A stretch of DNA of 64,000 bases from Rhizobium terrae (GCF_003425685.1 NZ_QJKM01000010.1:186001-250000); one strand, 5' to 3'. Counted from the first letter of the stretch, positions 54,467 to 62,871 are shown. Translations and numbers: made by a program. The notes: generated by a model from the sequence alone, not told the origin.

Positions 54467-55390
54467 TTACAAGCTTAATTTGCGGCCCTCCTTTAGAACG
54501 CTTCCGTGGGGGCCTTCTTCATTCGTCCCAGCACCGAAGGTCGCCAAAGACCGTTGCACCTGCAGAAAGTGACGGTCGGAACCTTCGAGCACCACGCAAC
54601 TGAGCCGTCCATGCATATCGACGCCCGTGTCGACATTGATCCTATTCGGGAAGCTTTCGATCGACCTAGATGGCGTGTGCCCGTGCACGACAATCCTTCC
54701 AAAGTCCTTGCTGGACTTCAGGAATTTGTGCCGTATCCAAATCAGGTCCTCATCGCTCTGATCGCTCAGGGGCCGATCGGGATCGACGCCGGCATGCGCG
54801 AAGAAATATTCCTCCAGCATGCAATGCATCGGCAAGGTCGTGACGAAAGCCCGATGCCATGCCGGCATGGCCGATAGTAGCTGGAGCCGCACGGCCTCGC
54901 AGGCCGAGGGATCATCCGCTCCCCTGGCGACGAGAGCGGGCGATATCCCGTAAGAAACCAGGGTCTCGAGCCCCCCTTTCGGCGCCCATTGGCCGAGGAC
55001 GGGCTTCCCCCCGAGGAAATCCACCAGAAACTGCTCATGGTTTCCACGAAGGAAAACCTTCCGGCAACCGGGCATATCCTCCGCCGGAACGGGACCGCAG
55101 AGAAGTTCGATGACCTGGCGGGAATTAGGGCCGCGGTCGATATAGTCTCCCAGGAAGACCAGCAGAGCGTCATCCGCCGGATACCGATCAATGTCGTCGG
55201 AAATGAGCTTCAGCATGGCAACCAGCAGATCCAGGTGGCCATGGAGGTCGCCAATGGCATAGATGCGCTGGCCGGGCGTGCCGTGTGCGACGGTGATCAA
55301 GGGCTGGGCAGGAAGATCGAAGCGCTCGACGGCCAACAGCGACCGCGTCGACGAAACAATCCTCATCTGCTGCGGAATCCGGGACGACAT
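54467..55390 (-). CDS. PPP-family metallophosphatase
   Basis: 307 residues. The three PPP motifs are present: GDLHG (about 47), GDYIDRG (about 80) and GNHEQ (about 115), plus HGHTPS. This is the fold of serine/threonine phosphatases and of diadenosine tetraphosphatase ApaH; the ligands for two metals are complete. Cytoplasmic, no signal peptide. An internal ATG eight codons in is an alternative start. A 14-bp motif shared with the deoR promoter lies 222 bp upstream, so it may belong to the same regulon; it precedes the ABC importer on the same strand. Confidence 0.85.
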   Translation of the reverse strand: MSSRIPQQMRIVSSTRSLLAVERFDLPAQPLITVAHGTPGQRIYAIGDLHGHLDLLVAMLKLISDDIDRYPADDALLVFLGDYIDRGPNSRQVIELLCGPVPAEDMPGCRKVFLRGNHEQFLVDFLGGKPVLGQWAPKGGLETLVSYGISPALVARGADDPSACEAVRLQLLSAMPAWHRAFVTTLPMHCMLEEYFFAHAGVDPDRPLSDQSDEDLIWIRHKFLKSSKDFGRIVVHGHTPSRSIESFPNRINVDTGVDMHGRLSCVVLEGSDRHFLQVQRSLATFGAGTNEEGPHGSVLKEGRKLSL

Positions 55391-55777
55391 CTATACGGCC
55401 CCCGCCGCACAGCTGCGCCACACCATCGGAGGCATGGCGACCGGCGGCAGACCGGGAGCGCGTTCGTATAGTCTCGCCGCGAAAGATAGGCCCCGGCCTA
55501 ACCGGACCGTCATCCCCACATTTGCACGCTGCGCGGCGGCATTTTGTATCGTCAGCATCGGCTGCTCCATCATGGTGCAGCAACCAATAATTCCCCTCTG
55601 CTTCAGTTTCGTGACAGTTTGTGGACTATGTGGAGCTTTGAGGAGATTAGATATTGATCCAACGCGACTGCGTTTGCACGGAAAGAGCCCGCATCGAGAG
55701 GATGCAGGCCCTGGAATGACGGGCAAGTACATCGGAACCCGCCGGGATTGACGATATGACCGTACCTTTCGCAAGGA
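55391..55777. other. Intergenic region upstream of phosphatase gene
   Basis: About 390 bp. An open minus-strand frame fills much of it but has no conserved character. It holds the putative DeoR-type operator (separate entry). The kinase operon ends at 55778. Confidence 0.5.
55612..55640 (-). promoter_or_regulatory. Putative operator shared with deoR promoter
   Basis: TCCACAAACTGTCA (minus strand, 55612-55625) is identical to a site before deoR. On the plus strand three related words TTTGTGGA, TATGTGGA and TTTGAGGA repeat at 9-10 bp, one helical turn, as for a regulator binding one DNA face. Confidence 0.5.
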
Positions 55778-56659
55778 TCAGCGATGGGGAGACCGGTGAA
55801 ATTCAGGGAACATATTGAGCTGGAGCAATTCCGCCTGGATGTGCTGGACCAATTTATCGCGGCGATCGACGCGGGGATCGAGCAGAATCCCGATCATCCG
55901 GCCGCTATGGGCGACCTGCAACCCATAGGCGCCCGCCGATCTCGAAAGTTCGAGGAGGGCGTCGAAATTGGGCTGCGGCAGGCGCCGCTGGTTGATCATC
56001 GCGCTTCTGGTCGTTACTTCGCCCAGATCGCGCAAGCTGCCGCGGTGCAATGATCTGCGCAAAAGCTTTCGAAGTTCGTCAAACTCGGCGATTTCATCCC
56101 GCGTGTAGCGGGCGGGCGGATGCACGAGAGTATCGACGGGGGCATCGGGCGCCGCATTCACGCTGATGAGCGAGAAAGAAGGAAGCTTCTGCTTATATCG
56201 CTCCAGCACGGTGCCCTCGCGCTGGCAGACGAGCCTTGGCTTGCCCGAGAACATCGTGCCATCGCTTGCGGTCTCGGCACGTACGGCCAGCTTGAAGATC
56301 GTACTCGCCTTCAGATTCCAGCCTACGAATTTGGCGGCGGCCCTGACGGTGGCGATGATGTCGGTCGTTGACGAGCCAAGTCCGAAACCTTCTGGAATAT
56401 TGGACCTGACCGTGAGTTTCATTCCCGGCCCCGAATAGCCGATCTGTGATAGAAACAGCCGGGCCGCCTCTCTGGACTTCGTCTTGTGATCCGGCTGCAG
56501 GACGACCTCGCCGCCGGCGACCGGCTCGGCAACGGCGATGGAATAACGTGAGCCGAATGGAAGTGTTACCAAACCGCGATGCAGGTGCTCGTCACTGCCC
56601 CGAAACACTCCCTGCAGGATTTCGCCGTGATGACCATTTGCCAGTGCGCTTGCTCGCAT
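55778..56659 (-). CDS. GHMP kinase, PduX/L-threonine kinase-like
   Basis: 293 residues. GHMP fold: ATP-binding loop PEGFGLGSSTTD at 89-100. The N-terminal GHHGEILQGVF (9-19) corresponds to the (C)GE(L/I)(I/V)QG motif of PduX, the L-threonine O-3 kinase of cobalamin synthesis. No cobalamin gene is present, so the substrate is probably another hydroxyl compound (amino acid or amino alcohol). Third gene of an operon, 3 bp after the nucleotidyltransferase; the pair suggests phosphorylation followed by nucleotide activation. Confidence 0.82.
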   Translation of the reverse strand: MRASALANGHHGEILQGVFRGSDEHLHRGLVTLPFGSRYSIAVAEPVAGGEVVLQPDHKTKSREAARLFLSQIGYSGPGMKLTVRSNIPEGFGLGSSTTDIIATVRAAAKFVGWNLKASTIFKLAVRAETASDGTMFSGKPRLVCQREGTVLERYKQKLPSFSLISVNAAPDAPVDTLVHPPARYTRDEIAEFDELRKLLRRSLHRGSLRDLGEVTTRSAMINQRRLPQPNFDALLELSRSAGAYGLQVAHSGRMIGILLDPRVDRRDKLVQHIQAELLQLNMFPEFHRSPHR

Positions 56660-56662
56660 GGT

Positions 56663-57442
56663 CTAGCTCCGTATAGCAGAATGTTTCGGATGAACGGACC
56701 AAGCCCGTGCCGACAGAGTCATCTCGGCCGCCTGCAGATCCTGCACGGTGTCGATCTCGAATGCGTCGATCTCCAGGTCCTCGATGTTCACCACATTGAC
56801 CTTGTACCGGTCCTGGGCGACGATTTCCGAAAGCACGTCCTCGTAATAAAGAGAGGTCTGGCCGCTTGCGAATGCGATCCGTACGGCCGAGAAAAATTCG
56901 GCCACGAGAGCCGGGGATTTCAGCAGGTAGAGGCTGATCGACTTGCGATCATCGACCCTCGCATCCTGCGAGCGCCGCAATACGGTCATGTTCCAACGTG
57001 CGCCGGGCAACGCGCGCACGACCGTACCGGCCTCGCCGTCCTGGAGCGGCCTCGTCGGTATCGTCAGATCGGCACCGTCCTTCTGCAGCCATTCGGAGGG
57101 AAAGCGGGACAGTAGGACGTCGCAATCGGCGATTAGGACCGGACCATCGGGGACCGGCGCAGCGGCGATCGAACTGATGTTGTTGGACGTTTCGAAATCC
57201 ATCGACGAAACGAGCGTCATCGACATGCGCCAACGTTCGCCGCTCAACGCCGCGGCGAGCATCTCCCCGCGATAACCGATGACGGTCGTCATGTCTTCGA
57301 TGCCGGCCTGTTCGAGCTGCCGGGCGAGCCGAGGAAGAAGAGGGCTGCCTGCAACTTCTACGAGGCCTTTGGGCTTGTTGGCGGTGTAGGGCCGAAGACG
57401 CGTACCAAGGCCCGCGGCCGCAATGATGGCATGGGTTATCAC
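56663..57442 (-). CDS. NTP transferase (LicC-like sugar/alcohol-phosphate cytidylyltransferase)
   Basis: 259 residues from GTG 57442, with AGGAGG nine bases upstream. Nucleotide loop AAAGLGTRLRPYTANKPKG (8-26), metal aspartates in LIADCDVLL (Asp106/108) and a C-terminal FEIDTVQDL metal-site end, the arrangement of LicC phosphocholine cytidylyltransferase and related enzymes. Expected to condense a phosphate ester with CTP (or another NTP). Between the CDP-alcohol transferase and kinase genes. Confidence 0.83.
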   Translation of the reverse strand: MITHAIIAAAGLGTRLRPYTANKPKGLVEVAGSPLLPRLARQLEQAGIEDMTTVIGYRGEMLAAALSGERWRMSMTLVSSMDFETSNNISSIAAAPVPDGPVLIADCDVLLSRFPSEWLQKDGADLTIPTRPLQDGEAGTVVRALPGARWNMTVLRRSQDARVDDRKSISLYLLKSPALVAEFFSAVRIAFASGQTSLYYEDVLSEIVAQDRYKVNVVNIEDLEIDAFEIDTVQDLQAAEMTLSARAWSVHPKHSAIRS

Positions 57443-57498
57443 GAGCCAGTTCCTCCTGATGGTTGGCCAATCTTCAACGATGCGAAACCGGGCAGCTG

Positions 57499-58116
57499 CT
57501 AAAAGGCGACCGCGGAATAGGTGGCAATCGCCGAGGCAAGGATGCTGAGGCAAACGGCGCCGTCGGACATTTTCGGGAAATGAAAGGGGGCGATATGAAG
57601 CAATGACGTCAGGATCGCAGCAGCGCCCAGCAATTGAGGTGAAAGGATGCCGAGGCTGCCGAAACCCCAATAACAAGCCGCCATCACAAGAATATTGTGC
57701 GGGAGCGGCAGGCCCACAAAAGCACCGGCCGTCAAGCCATGGACATTGAAATAGCTGAGCCGCAGCAGGCCGGCGCAACACAAGCAGATGCCGCCCACCA
57801 GACCGATAAGGTCTCCGCCTCCATAGGCGATCAGAAACACCAAGGGGAAAGCACCCGACGACAAAAGGTCGGCAAACGAATCCAGATGCTTTCCGATATC
57901 CCGCATTTCCACGGCACGATGGGGTTGCCGCCGAGCAACCCAGCCGTCGACGGAGTCCGCCACGTGAGCCCACATCGCCAATGACAGCGCAAGAGCATAT
58001 TGCCCCGACATCGCGGCGAGGCAGGCAAACATGGCGGACATGCCACCTATGAACGTGATGAAATTCGGTCCGTCGACCACGGACATAAGAATTGGCGAGA
58101 CTTGACGAAGCTGCAT
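57499..58116 (-). CDS. CDP-alcohol phosphatidyltransferase family membrane protein
   Basis: 205 residues from ATG 58116 (GAGG nine bases upstream). Multispanning. The family motif is present as D54-x2-D57-G-x2-A-R-x12-G75-x3-D79-x3-D83; all metal aspartates are kept, but the middle spacing is 12 rather than the usual 8. The enzyme should transfer a phospho-group from a CDP-linked donor to an alcohol. First gene of the operon with the cytidylyltransferase and kinase, so the likely donor is the CDP-compound they produce rather than CDP-diacylglycerol. Confidence 0.82.
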   Translation of the reverse strand: MQLRQVSPILMSVVDGPNFITFIGGMSAMFACLAAMSGQYALALSLAMWAHVADSVDGWVARRQPHRAVEMRDIGKHLDSFADLLSSGAFPLVFLIAYGGGDLIGLVGGICLCCAGLLRLSYFNVHGLTAGAFVGLPLPHNILVMAACYWGFGSLGILSPQLLGAAAILTSLLHIAPFHFPKMSDGAVCLSILASAIATYSAVAF

Positions 58117-58492
58117 TTTCGATCCCTCAAGACGGACAGGCCCGATACCGGGCGGTGGTTTCTGGGCGATGCGGTATCGCTTGCCGCGCCAAACACGCCG
58201 GGAAGCGAATTGCCTCCTGTCCAAGATCCATAAGTTCAATCTCGGCAGTTGCGACCTGCACGGCACAATTTCTGACCTGCAACAATTTCCAGCCACAACC
58301 GCACCAAAGCAATAGCAATCATAAATATATTTCATAATATATTTCAAATATTACTCCATTTAATAATATATATACAAATATAAATTCATAAAATTTGCAA
58401 ATCATTACGAATAAACACAAGATAAACCTGGATATCCGCACCAGTCGACGACAGTGTCAGCTGCAAATGGAGTTTATGGGAGGTACCTGGAA
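58117..58492. promoter_or_regulatory. AT-rich divergent promoter region
   Basis: 376 bp between the CDP-alcohol operon and the divergent GNAT-MFS operon. 58310-58420 is extremely AT-rich (runs of AATATATT, TAATATATATAC). ATATCCGCACC (58432-58442) repeats exactly the 11-mer at 47760-47770. No gene seen. Likely target for an H-NS-like protein such as MucR/Ros, which is inference. Confidence 0.5.
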
Positions 58493-59134
58493 ATGATTGA
58501 TCCATTCACGCAGAAAGGGATTGTATTGCAGAGCGGCAATGTCGAATGCCGCATCATGTCTCCAGCAGACGTTTCCGGTCTTCGGGATGCCGCACGGCCG
58601 CCCGCCATCTGGGAGCACATGATCTTCGACGCCTCAGATCCGGTTGAATTTTCTCGCTATATCGAATCGATGCTGGGGGGCTACGAGAGACGGGAGCATG
58701 TGCCGTTCACGATCTTCGATAAAGATACGGGAAAGGTCGCGGGGGCCATCAAGCTAATGAGGATCTCTATCCCGGATGCCTGCCTCACGCTCGGCGGCAC
58801 ATGGATCAACCCCAGCTTTTGGGGAACCGGCACCAGCAGGGAGATGCACCGAGCCATTCTCGGCCATGTCTTCGACACATTGAATGTCAACCGGACCGAA
58901 GTAAGGGTCCACACCTCCAATCTGAGAAGCCTCAAGGCGATGCCGAAGCTCGGTCTGACATATGAGGGAACCCTGCGGGCATCCGCGACGGCTCGAAGCG
59001 GCACACGTAATGACGTCGCCTATTTCAGCATGCTGGCAAGCGAATGGAGTGTCGCGACCATAAACCCTCGGAACGCGCCCGCCTCCCTCCATCAACCCTC
59101 GGCTGCGTTCGATATCCGGATTGTCCGGCAATGA
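58493..59134 (+). CDS. GNAT family acetyltransferase (RimJ/RimL-like)
   Basis: 213 residues from ATG 58493 with GGGAGG nine bases upstream; the longer GTG frame at 58454 is not preferred. RimJ/L-like layout: GGTWINPSFWGTGTSREMHRAILGHVFDTLNVNRTEVRVHTSNLRSLKAMPKLGLTYEGTLR, with the WGTGTSRE acetyl-CoA loop. Its stop overlaps the MFS start (ATGA). Likely acetylates an amino group of the pathway product or gives self-protection before export; substrate unknown. Confidence 0.85.
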   Translation: MIDPFTQKGIVLQSGNVECRIMSPADVSGLRDAARPPAIWEHMIFDASDPVEFSRYIESMLGGYERREHVPFTIFDKDTGKVAGAIKLMRISIPDACLTLGGTWINPSFWGTGTSREMHRAILGHVFDTLNVNRTEVRVHTSNLRSLKAMPKLGLTYEGTLRASATARSGTRNDVAYFSMLASEWSVATINPRNAPASLHQPSAAFDIRIVRQ

Positions 59135-60369
59135 GCCAGGATGCTTGGCTTCCAGCCGGCAAGCACCACCCTTTCCTGCCCGCGGCCCTTCGGCACTCCC
59201 AGTTCAGGCGATATACGATAGCGAGCACGATTTCTCTTGCAGGTCTCTGGATTCATCGCACCGCGCTCGGCTGGTATATCTGGGAACTGACCCAATCGGG
59301 CTTTTGGCTTGGCTTGCTGCTTCTCGCCGAACTCGTACCCGCATTCGTCTTCACACCGTTCGGCGGCGTTCTGGTGGATCGCCATGGCAGCCACCGGGTG
59401 ATCATGGCGACACAAACCGTTTTCACCGTCCAAGGCGCGGTCCTGGGTCTACTGATATCGTTTGCCGATATCGGTCCCGAACTCGCCCTGGCCTTCGCCG
59501 CCATCGGCGGATCGCTCGCCGCCGTGCGCCTGCCCGCCACACTTGCGATATTGTCGGACTTGCTGCCGACCGAAGATCGGGCGCAGGGCTCCGCCATAGT
59601 CTCCATAGTGCTGAACCTGACGCGGATGACTGGCCCAGGCCTCGGCGGCCTTATCATCGCGCATTTGGGCGTTGCGGAAGCCTTCATGTCAGGTTCCGCC
59701 TGCGGCATCGCATTTCTGCTCGGCGTGCGCGGAAGCCGCCCGATCGTTCCTCCGCATCCTGCAGCCGGAACTGCGCCTCGAGATCGGCCATGGACGGCAA
59801 TTCGACAGGGCATCGACTACATCCGGGCGACGCCGCAGCTAAGGCTGGTTTTCATCATCTACGGCATTACTGCCCTCGGAGTGAGACCCTTCTATGACAT
59901 GCTTCCAGGCCTTGCCGCAGATCTTGCGGGCGGCAGCGCGACAACGCTGGCGGGATTGGGAGCCAGCTTTGGTCTGGGCTCCCTGCTGGCCGCCCTGTTC
60001 ATAGCAGGTCGGGTCTCGTCCTTCAGTTCTCGCTCCATCATCGCGGCAAGCATGGGAGCGGCGCTTTCGGTTCTAAGTTTTGCTGTCGCCCCCATATTCG
60101 AGCCCGCCGCCTTCGCGGCGGCTTCCGCGGGTTTTTTTACCGTTCTCGCAGGCGTCGGATCGCAGACCATCATTCAAACGACGGCTGACTCCCACATACG
60201 CGGGCGCTTACTCTCCCTCTTCAGCCTGATCTTCCTGTCGGGCTCGGCCGCGGGCGCCTTTGCCATAGGCCTCCTGTCCGAGTTGACCGGTCTGCGAATG
60301 TCGATCGGCTCGACCTCGATAGTCGCGATCCTTTTTACGGGCGGCGTCGCCCTGCGCTCGCGAAGCTAG
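59131..60369 (+). CDS. MFS exporter (EntS/MFS_3-like)
   Basis: 412 residues from ATG 59131. Twelve hydrophobic helices. FRRYTIASTISLAGLWIHRTALGWYIWELT and FGGVLVDRHGSHRVIM match the MFS_3 family, which includes the enterobactin exporter EntS and multidrug exporters. Coupled to the GNAT gene by a 4-bp overlap. In context the probable exporter of the compound made by the neighbouring genes. Confidence 0.86.
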   Translation: MSQDAWLPAGKHHPFLPAALRHSQFRRYTIASTISLAGLWIHRTALGWYIWELTQSGFWLGLLLLAELVPAFVFTPFGGVLVDRHGSHRVIMATQTVFTVQGAVLGLLISFADIGPELALAFAAIGGSLAAVRLPATLAILSDLLPTEDRAQGSAIVSIVLNLTRMTGPGLGGLIIAHLGVAEAFMSGSACGIAFLLGVRGSRPIVPPHPAAGTAPRDRPWTAIRQGIDYIRATPQLRLVFIIYGITALGVRPFYDMLPGLAADLAGGSATTLAGLGASFGLGSLLAALFIAGRVSSFSSRSIIAASMGAALSVLSFAVAPIFEPAAFAAASAGFFTVLAGVGSQTIIQTTADSHIRGRLLSLFSLIFLSGSAAGAFAIGLLSELTGLRMSIGSTSIVAILFTGGVALRSRS

Positions 60370-60426
60370 AGTACTCGGTGATCGACAAGCATTGCCAAGA
60401 GAGCACCCGTGTCACCGGAACCCCGG

Positions 60427-61968
60427 CTATTTAAGGATTTCGGCGAGAGGCGAGCCATCGGCCTTCTCACTTGCCGACATGCCGTGAGAAGATACCACCG
60501 TACAATCCTCGGGTAGAAGTCTGTCCCCCACCTGCGACAGTCGCAGGAGAACCTGCTTACCCCGCCGGATGGAACTTCTGACCTCCAACTGGCCAACGCC
60601 CAAACCGTCCCGTTTTTGGGTGAGTTCGGCAAGAAACCGTCCCGAGGCGGTGGCCGGGACGTCGAGGCCGAGCAGCGTCAGAACCGTCGGCGCAATGTCG
60701 ACGATGCTGGTCGGCACCTCGCTCGTCGCATTCGACAAGAAATCCGCTCCATGAGCGATCAGCAGCGCAGACAATTCCTTGACGTGCAGTCCGCCATGCG
60801 TGCCGCCGCCGACAGGCATGTTGTATTCGCCGGGATCGTAATAGGCGCTCCCGGGAATACCATAGGCGTTGTTCTCATCGTTACCGGCGAGATTGATGCA
60901 GAGATCGGGAGCGCGAAAATGCCGTGATCGCGTCAATTCGAGAGCCAGCGTGCCGTCAATCACGCCTTCGTTCGCGCCCGGTGCACGGGCATTGCTGAAT
61001 CCGCCGCCATACCAATCCTGTTCGACGAAGAAATCGAAAAGGTCCTGGGACAGGGCGCGATCGGGATTGCGCAACCAGATCCCCACGGCACGGCCGGGCC
61101 GCACGAGAATGTTATTCCCCTCGGTAAACGAGGTGCCCGCGGAAAAGCCTGCGCTCCTGAGCTCGTCTGTGACGGATATGAGCCCTTTGATCGTCGAGTG
61201 CCCATGATCTGATGTCACCAGAATGGTGACATCATCCCGCTCGGGAAGAGCGTCGCGCCAATCGAGCAGCATTCCAAGGGCATTGTCGCACATTCCGATC
61301 TTGGCAAGCTGCTGGGGCGAGCCGAGCCCGGAAAGATGCGAGGCGCTGTCGGCCTCCGTGAGCCAGATTATCGAGACGTCCGGATTTCTCTCCTTCCAAA
61401 TCGTGCCTGCGAACACTTCGACCGCCTTGGCCTCGGTGCCGGTCGTCTGACCGCCGTCGGGGATCCGGTGCCTTTCCCTGATCAGCGAAACCATGGCATC
61501 GGGAAAACCCGTTTGGGGGTGGCGGACATTGTAGCCGGCCTGTCCACAGATATCGCCGCGCCAGTTCAACGCCGAGAGCGATCCCTGCCCGCTCGAGGTG
61601 ACGACTGCGAAACTGCGGCCGTTTTTTGCCAGGATTTCCGAAAGGCCGATGGCCGTCACCATGCCTCCCGGCAAAGCGCGATCGGCGTCGAACCAGTCGG
61701 CCGCCATGGTGGTGACCGTCTGATGCGCCAGATGCTGGCGGGCGAAAAACTGATTTCCCAGAATGCCGTGCGTCTCGGGATGTGATCCGGTGACAAGCGA
61801 TGTCAACGCGCCACGAGTTTCGCTCGGAAAGACCGTCCTGTGATGACGCGCCCACACGCCCCTCCTGTACAAGGCATGAATGTTGGGCGTGGTCACTTCG
61901 CTGATCATATCGGGACGAAGCCCGTCTATACCGAAAATTATGATTTGCCGCCTGCGGGGGGTGGGCAT
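60427..61968 (-). CDS. Phosphodiesterase/nucleotide pyrophosphatase (alkaline phosphatase superfamily)
   Basis: 513 residues from ATG 61968, which shares one base with the deoR stop. Metal and nucleophile motifs: FGIDGLRPDMI, FPSETRGALTSLVTGSHPETHGI with the nucleophilic Thr, LTEADSASH, TSDHGHS and GGTHGGLH. This is the type I phosphodiesterase/NPP pattern also found in phosphonoacetate hydrolase. No signal peptide, so cytoplasmic. It should hydrolyse a phosphodiester or phosphonate; in a cluster with CDP-activated donors it may break down or proofread the product. Confidence 0.85.
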   Translation of the reverse strand: MPTPRRRQIIIFGIDGLRPDMISEVTTPNIHALYRRGVWARHHRTVFPSETRGALTSLVTGSHPETHGILGNQFFARQHLAHQTVTTMAADWFDADRALPGGMVTAIGLSEILAKNGRSFAVVTSSGQGSLSALNWRGDICGQAGYNVRHPQTGFPDAMVSLIRERHRIPDGGQTTGTEAKAVEVFAGTIWKERNPDVSIIWLTEADSASHLSGLGSPQQLAKIGMCDNALGMLLDWRDALPERDDVTILVTSDHGHSTIKGLISVTDELRSAGFSAGTSFTEGNNILVRPGRAVGIWLRNPDRALSQDLFDFFVEQDWYGGGFSNARAPGANEGVIDGTLALELTRSRHFRAPDLCINLAGNDENNAYGIPGSAYYDPGEYNMPVGGGTHGGLHVKELSALLIAHGADFLSNATSEVPTSIVDIAPTVLTLLGLDVPATASGRFLAELTQKRDGLGVGQLEVRSSIRRGKQVLLRLSQVGDRLLPEDCTVVSSHGMSASEKADGSPLAEILK

Positions 61969-62780
61969 CACGGTTCTTCCTCCAAATCGGAAACTTCGAA
62001 GGCTCGTCGCCCGGGTTTGTTCGGATAGATGACCCTGACACCAAACCGATCGAAAGCGTCGGCGAACTCCGCCGAGGGCATTTGATCCGTGACGATGGTG
62101 CCTGCCTTGGAAAGCGGTGCGCTGCAAAAGGCGCCAGATGCACCAAACTTGGTACTATCCGCGACGAATATCGAGCTATGACTGCGCTCGATCAAGCTCT
62201 GCTTGAGCTGCTGATTTTCGCGGCTCGATTCCACCAGGCCGAATTTCAGGTCGATGCCATAGGCACCTATGATGGAAAGATCGAACACGCAGTCGGAAAT
62301 GGAGGCGAGCGTCTGGGATCCATTGAGCACGCCGCTGGAGTGAATGTATTCGCCACCGGTCAGAAATACGCGGTGCTCCGCCGGGCCTTGAAGTGCCTCC
62401 GCAATGGCAGGCATGTTGGTGGTTACGAACAACGGAGCGGCATCCCGCAACGCGTGAGCAATCGCGAGATTGGAACTGCCGCCGCTTATGAACACCCGCT
62501 GATTGGGTTTCACCAGCTTTGCCACGATTTTCGCGATGGCGGCCTTCCCCTCCGATTGGAACTTTATGCGTTCCTGGATAGGGGCTCCACGGTCGGCTAC
62601 GATCGCCCCACCGTAAACGCGCTGGATAGCGCCTTCCTTTTCCAAAAGGAGCAGGTCGCGACGTATCGTTTCCGGGGATACGCCATAGTCTTCGGCAATG
62701 CTGCTGATGCGGACGCCCTGCTGTTCAGTTATTCGTTTGGCGATTGCACGCTGCCGACCAGCCGCAGTTAGACGCAACAT
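61968..62780 (-). CDS. DeoR family transcriptional regulator
   Basis: 270 residues. N-terminal helix-turn-helix (ISSIAEDYGVSPETIRRDLLLLEKEGAIQRVYGGA), then a DeoR C-terminal sensor domain (GGSSNLAIAHALRD, FLTGGEY, IGAYGIDLKFGLVESSRENQQLKQSLIERS). This family responds to phosphorylated sugars or related metabolites. Co-transcribed with the phosphodiesterase. An operator candidate lies 56 bp upstream, implying autoregulation. Confidence 0.9.
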   Translation of the reverse strand: MLRLTAAGRQRAIAKRITEQQGVRISSIAEDYGVSPETIRRDLLLLEKEGAIQRVYGGAIVADRGAPIQERIKFQSEGKAAIAKIVAKLVKPNQRVFISGGSSNLAIAHALRDAAPLFVTTNMPAIAEALQGPAEHRVFLTGGEYIHSSGVLNGSQTLASISDCVFDLSIIGAYGIDLKFGLVESSRENQQLKQSLIERSHSSIFVADSTKFGASGAFCSAPLSKAGTIVTDQMPSAEFADAFDRFGVRVIYPNKPGRRAFEVSDLEEEP

Positions 62781-62835
62781 CGTTCCATGCCCATTTTCAC
62801 CTGGACCCGACTACCGTTGCAGTGCTGCAGATTTA

Positions 62836-62871
62836 TGACAGTTTGTGGAACTTTTACCGATTTTATGGAAG
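62836..62871 (-). promoter_or_regulatory. Putative DeoR operator before deoR
   Basis: TCCACAAACTGTCA (minus strand, 62836-62849), identical over 14 bp to the site at 55612-55625. On the plus strand TTTGTGGAA and TTTATGGAA are direct repeats about 20 bp apart. Confidence 0.5.

Noticed and set aside
55391..55774. 127-codon minus-strand frame upstream of the phosphatase
   Set aside because: Covers the putative operator, has mixed low-quality composition and no domain.
55778..56659. PduX-like kinase taken as a cobalamin biosynthesis gene
   Set aside because: No cob/cbi gene in the window; immediate partners are a cytidylyltransferase and a CDP-alcohol transferase, which point to a different pathway.
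55778..58116. Phosphonate biosynthesis cluster
   Set aside because: No phosphoenolpyruvate mutase or phosphonopyruvate decarboxylase is seen; it cannot be excluded beyond 64 kb but is not supported here.
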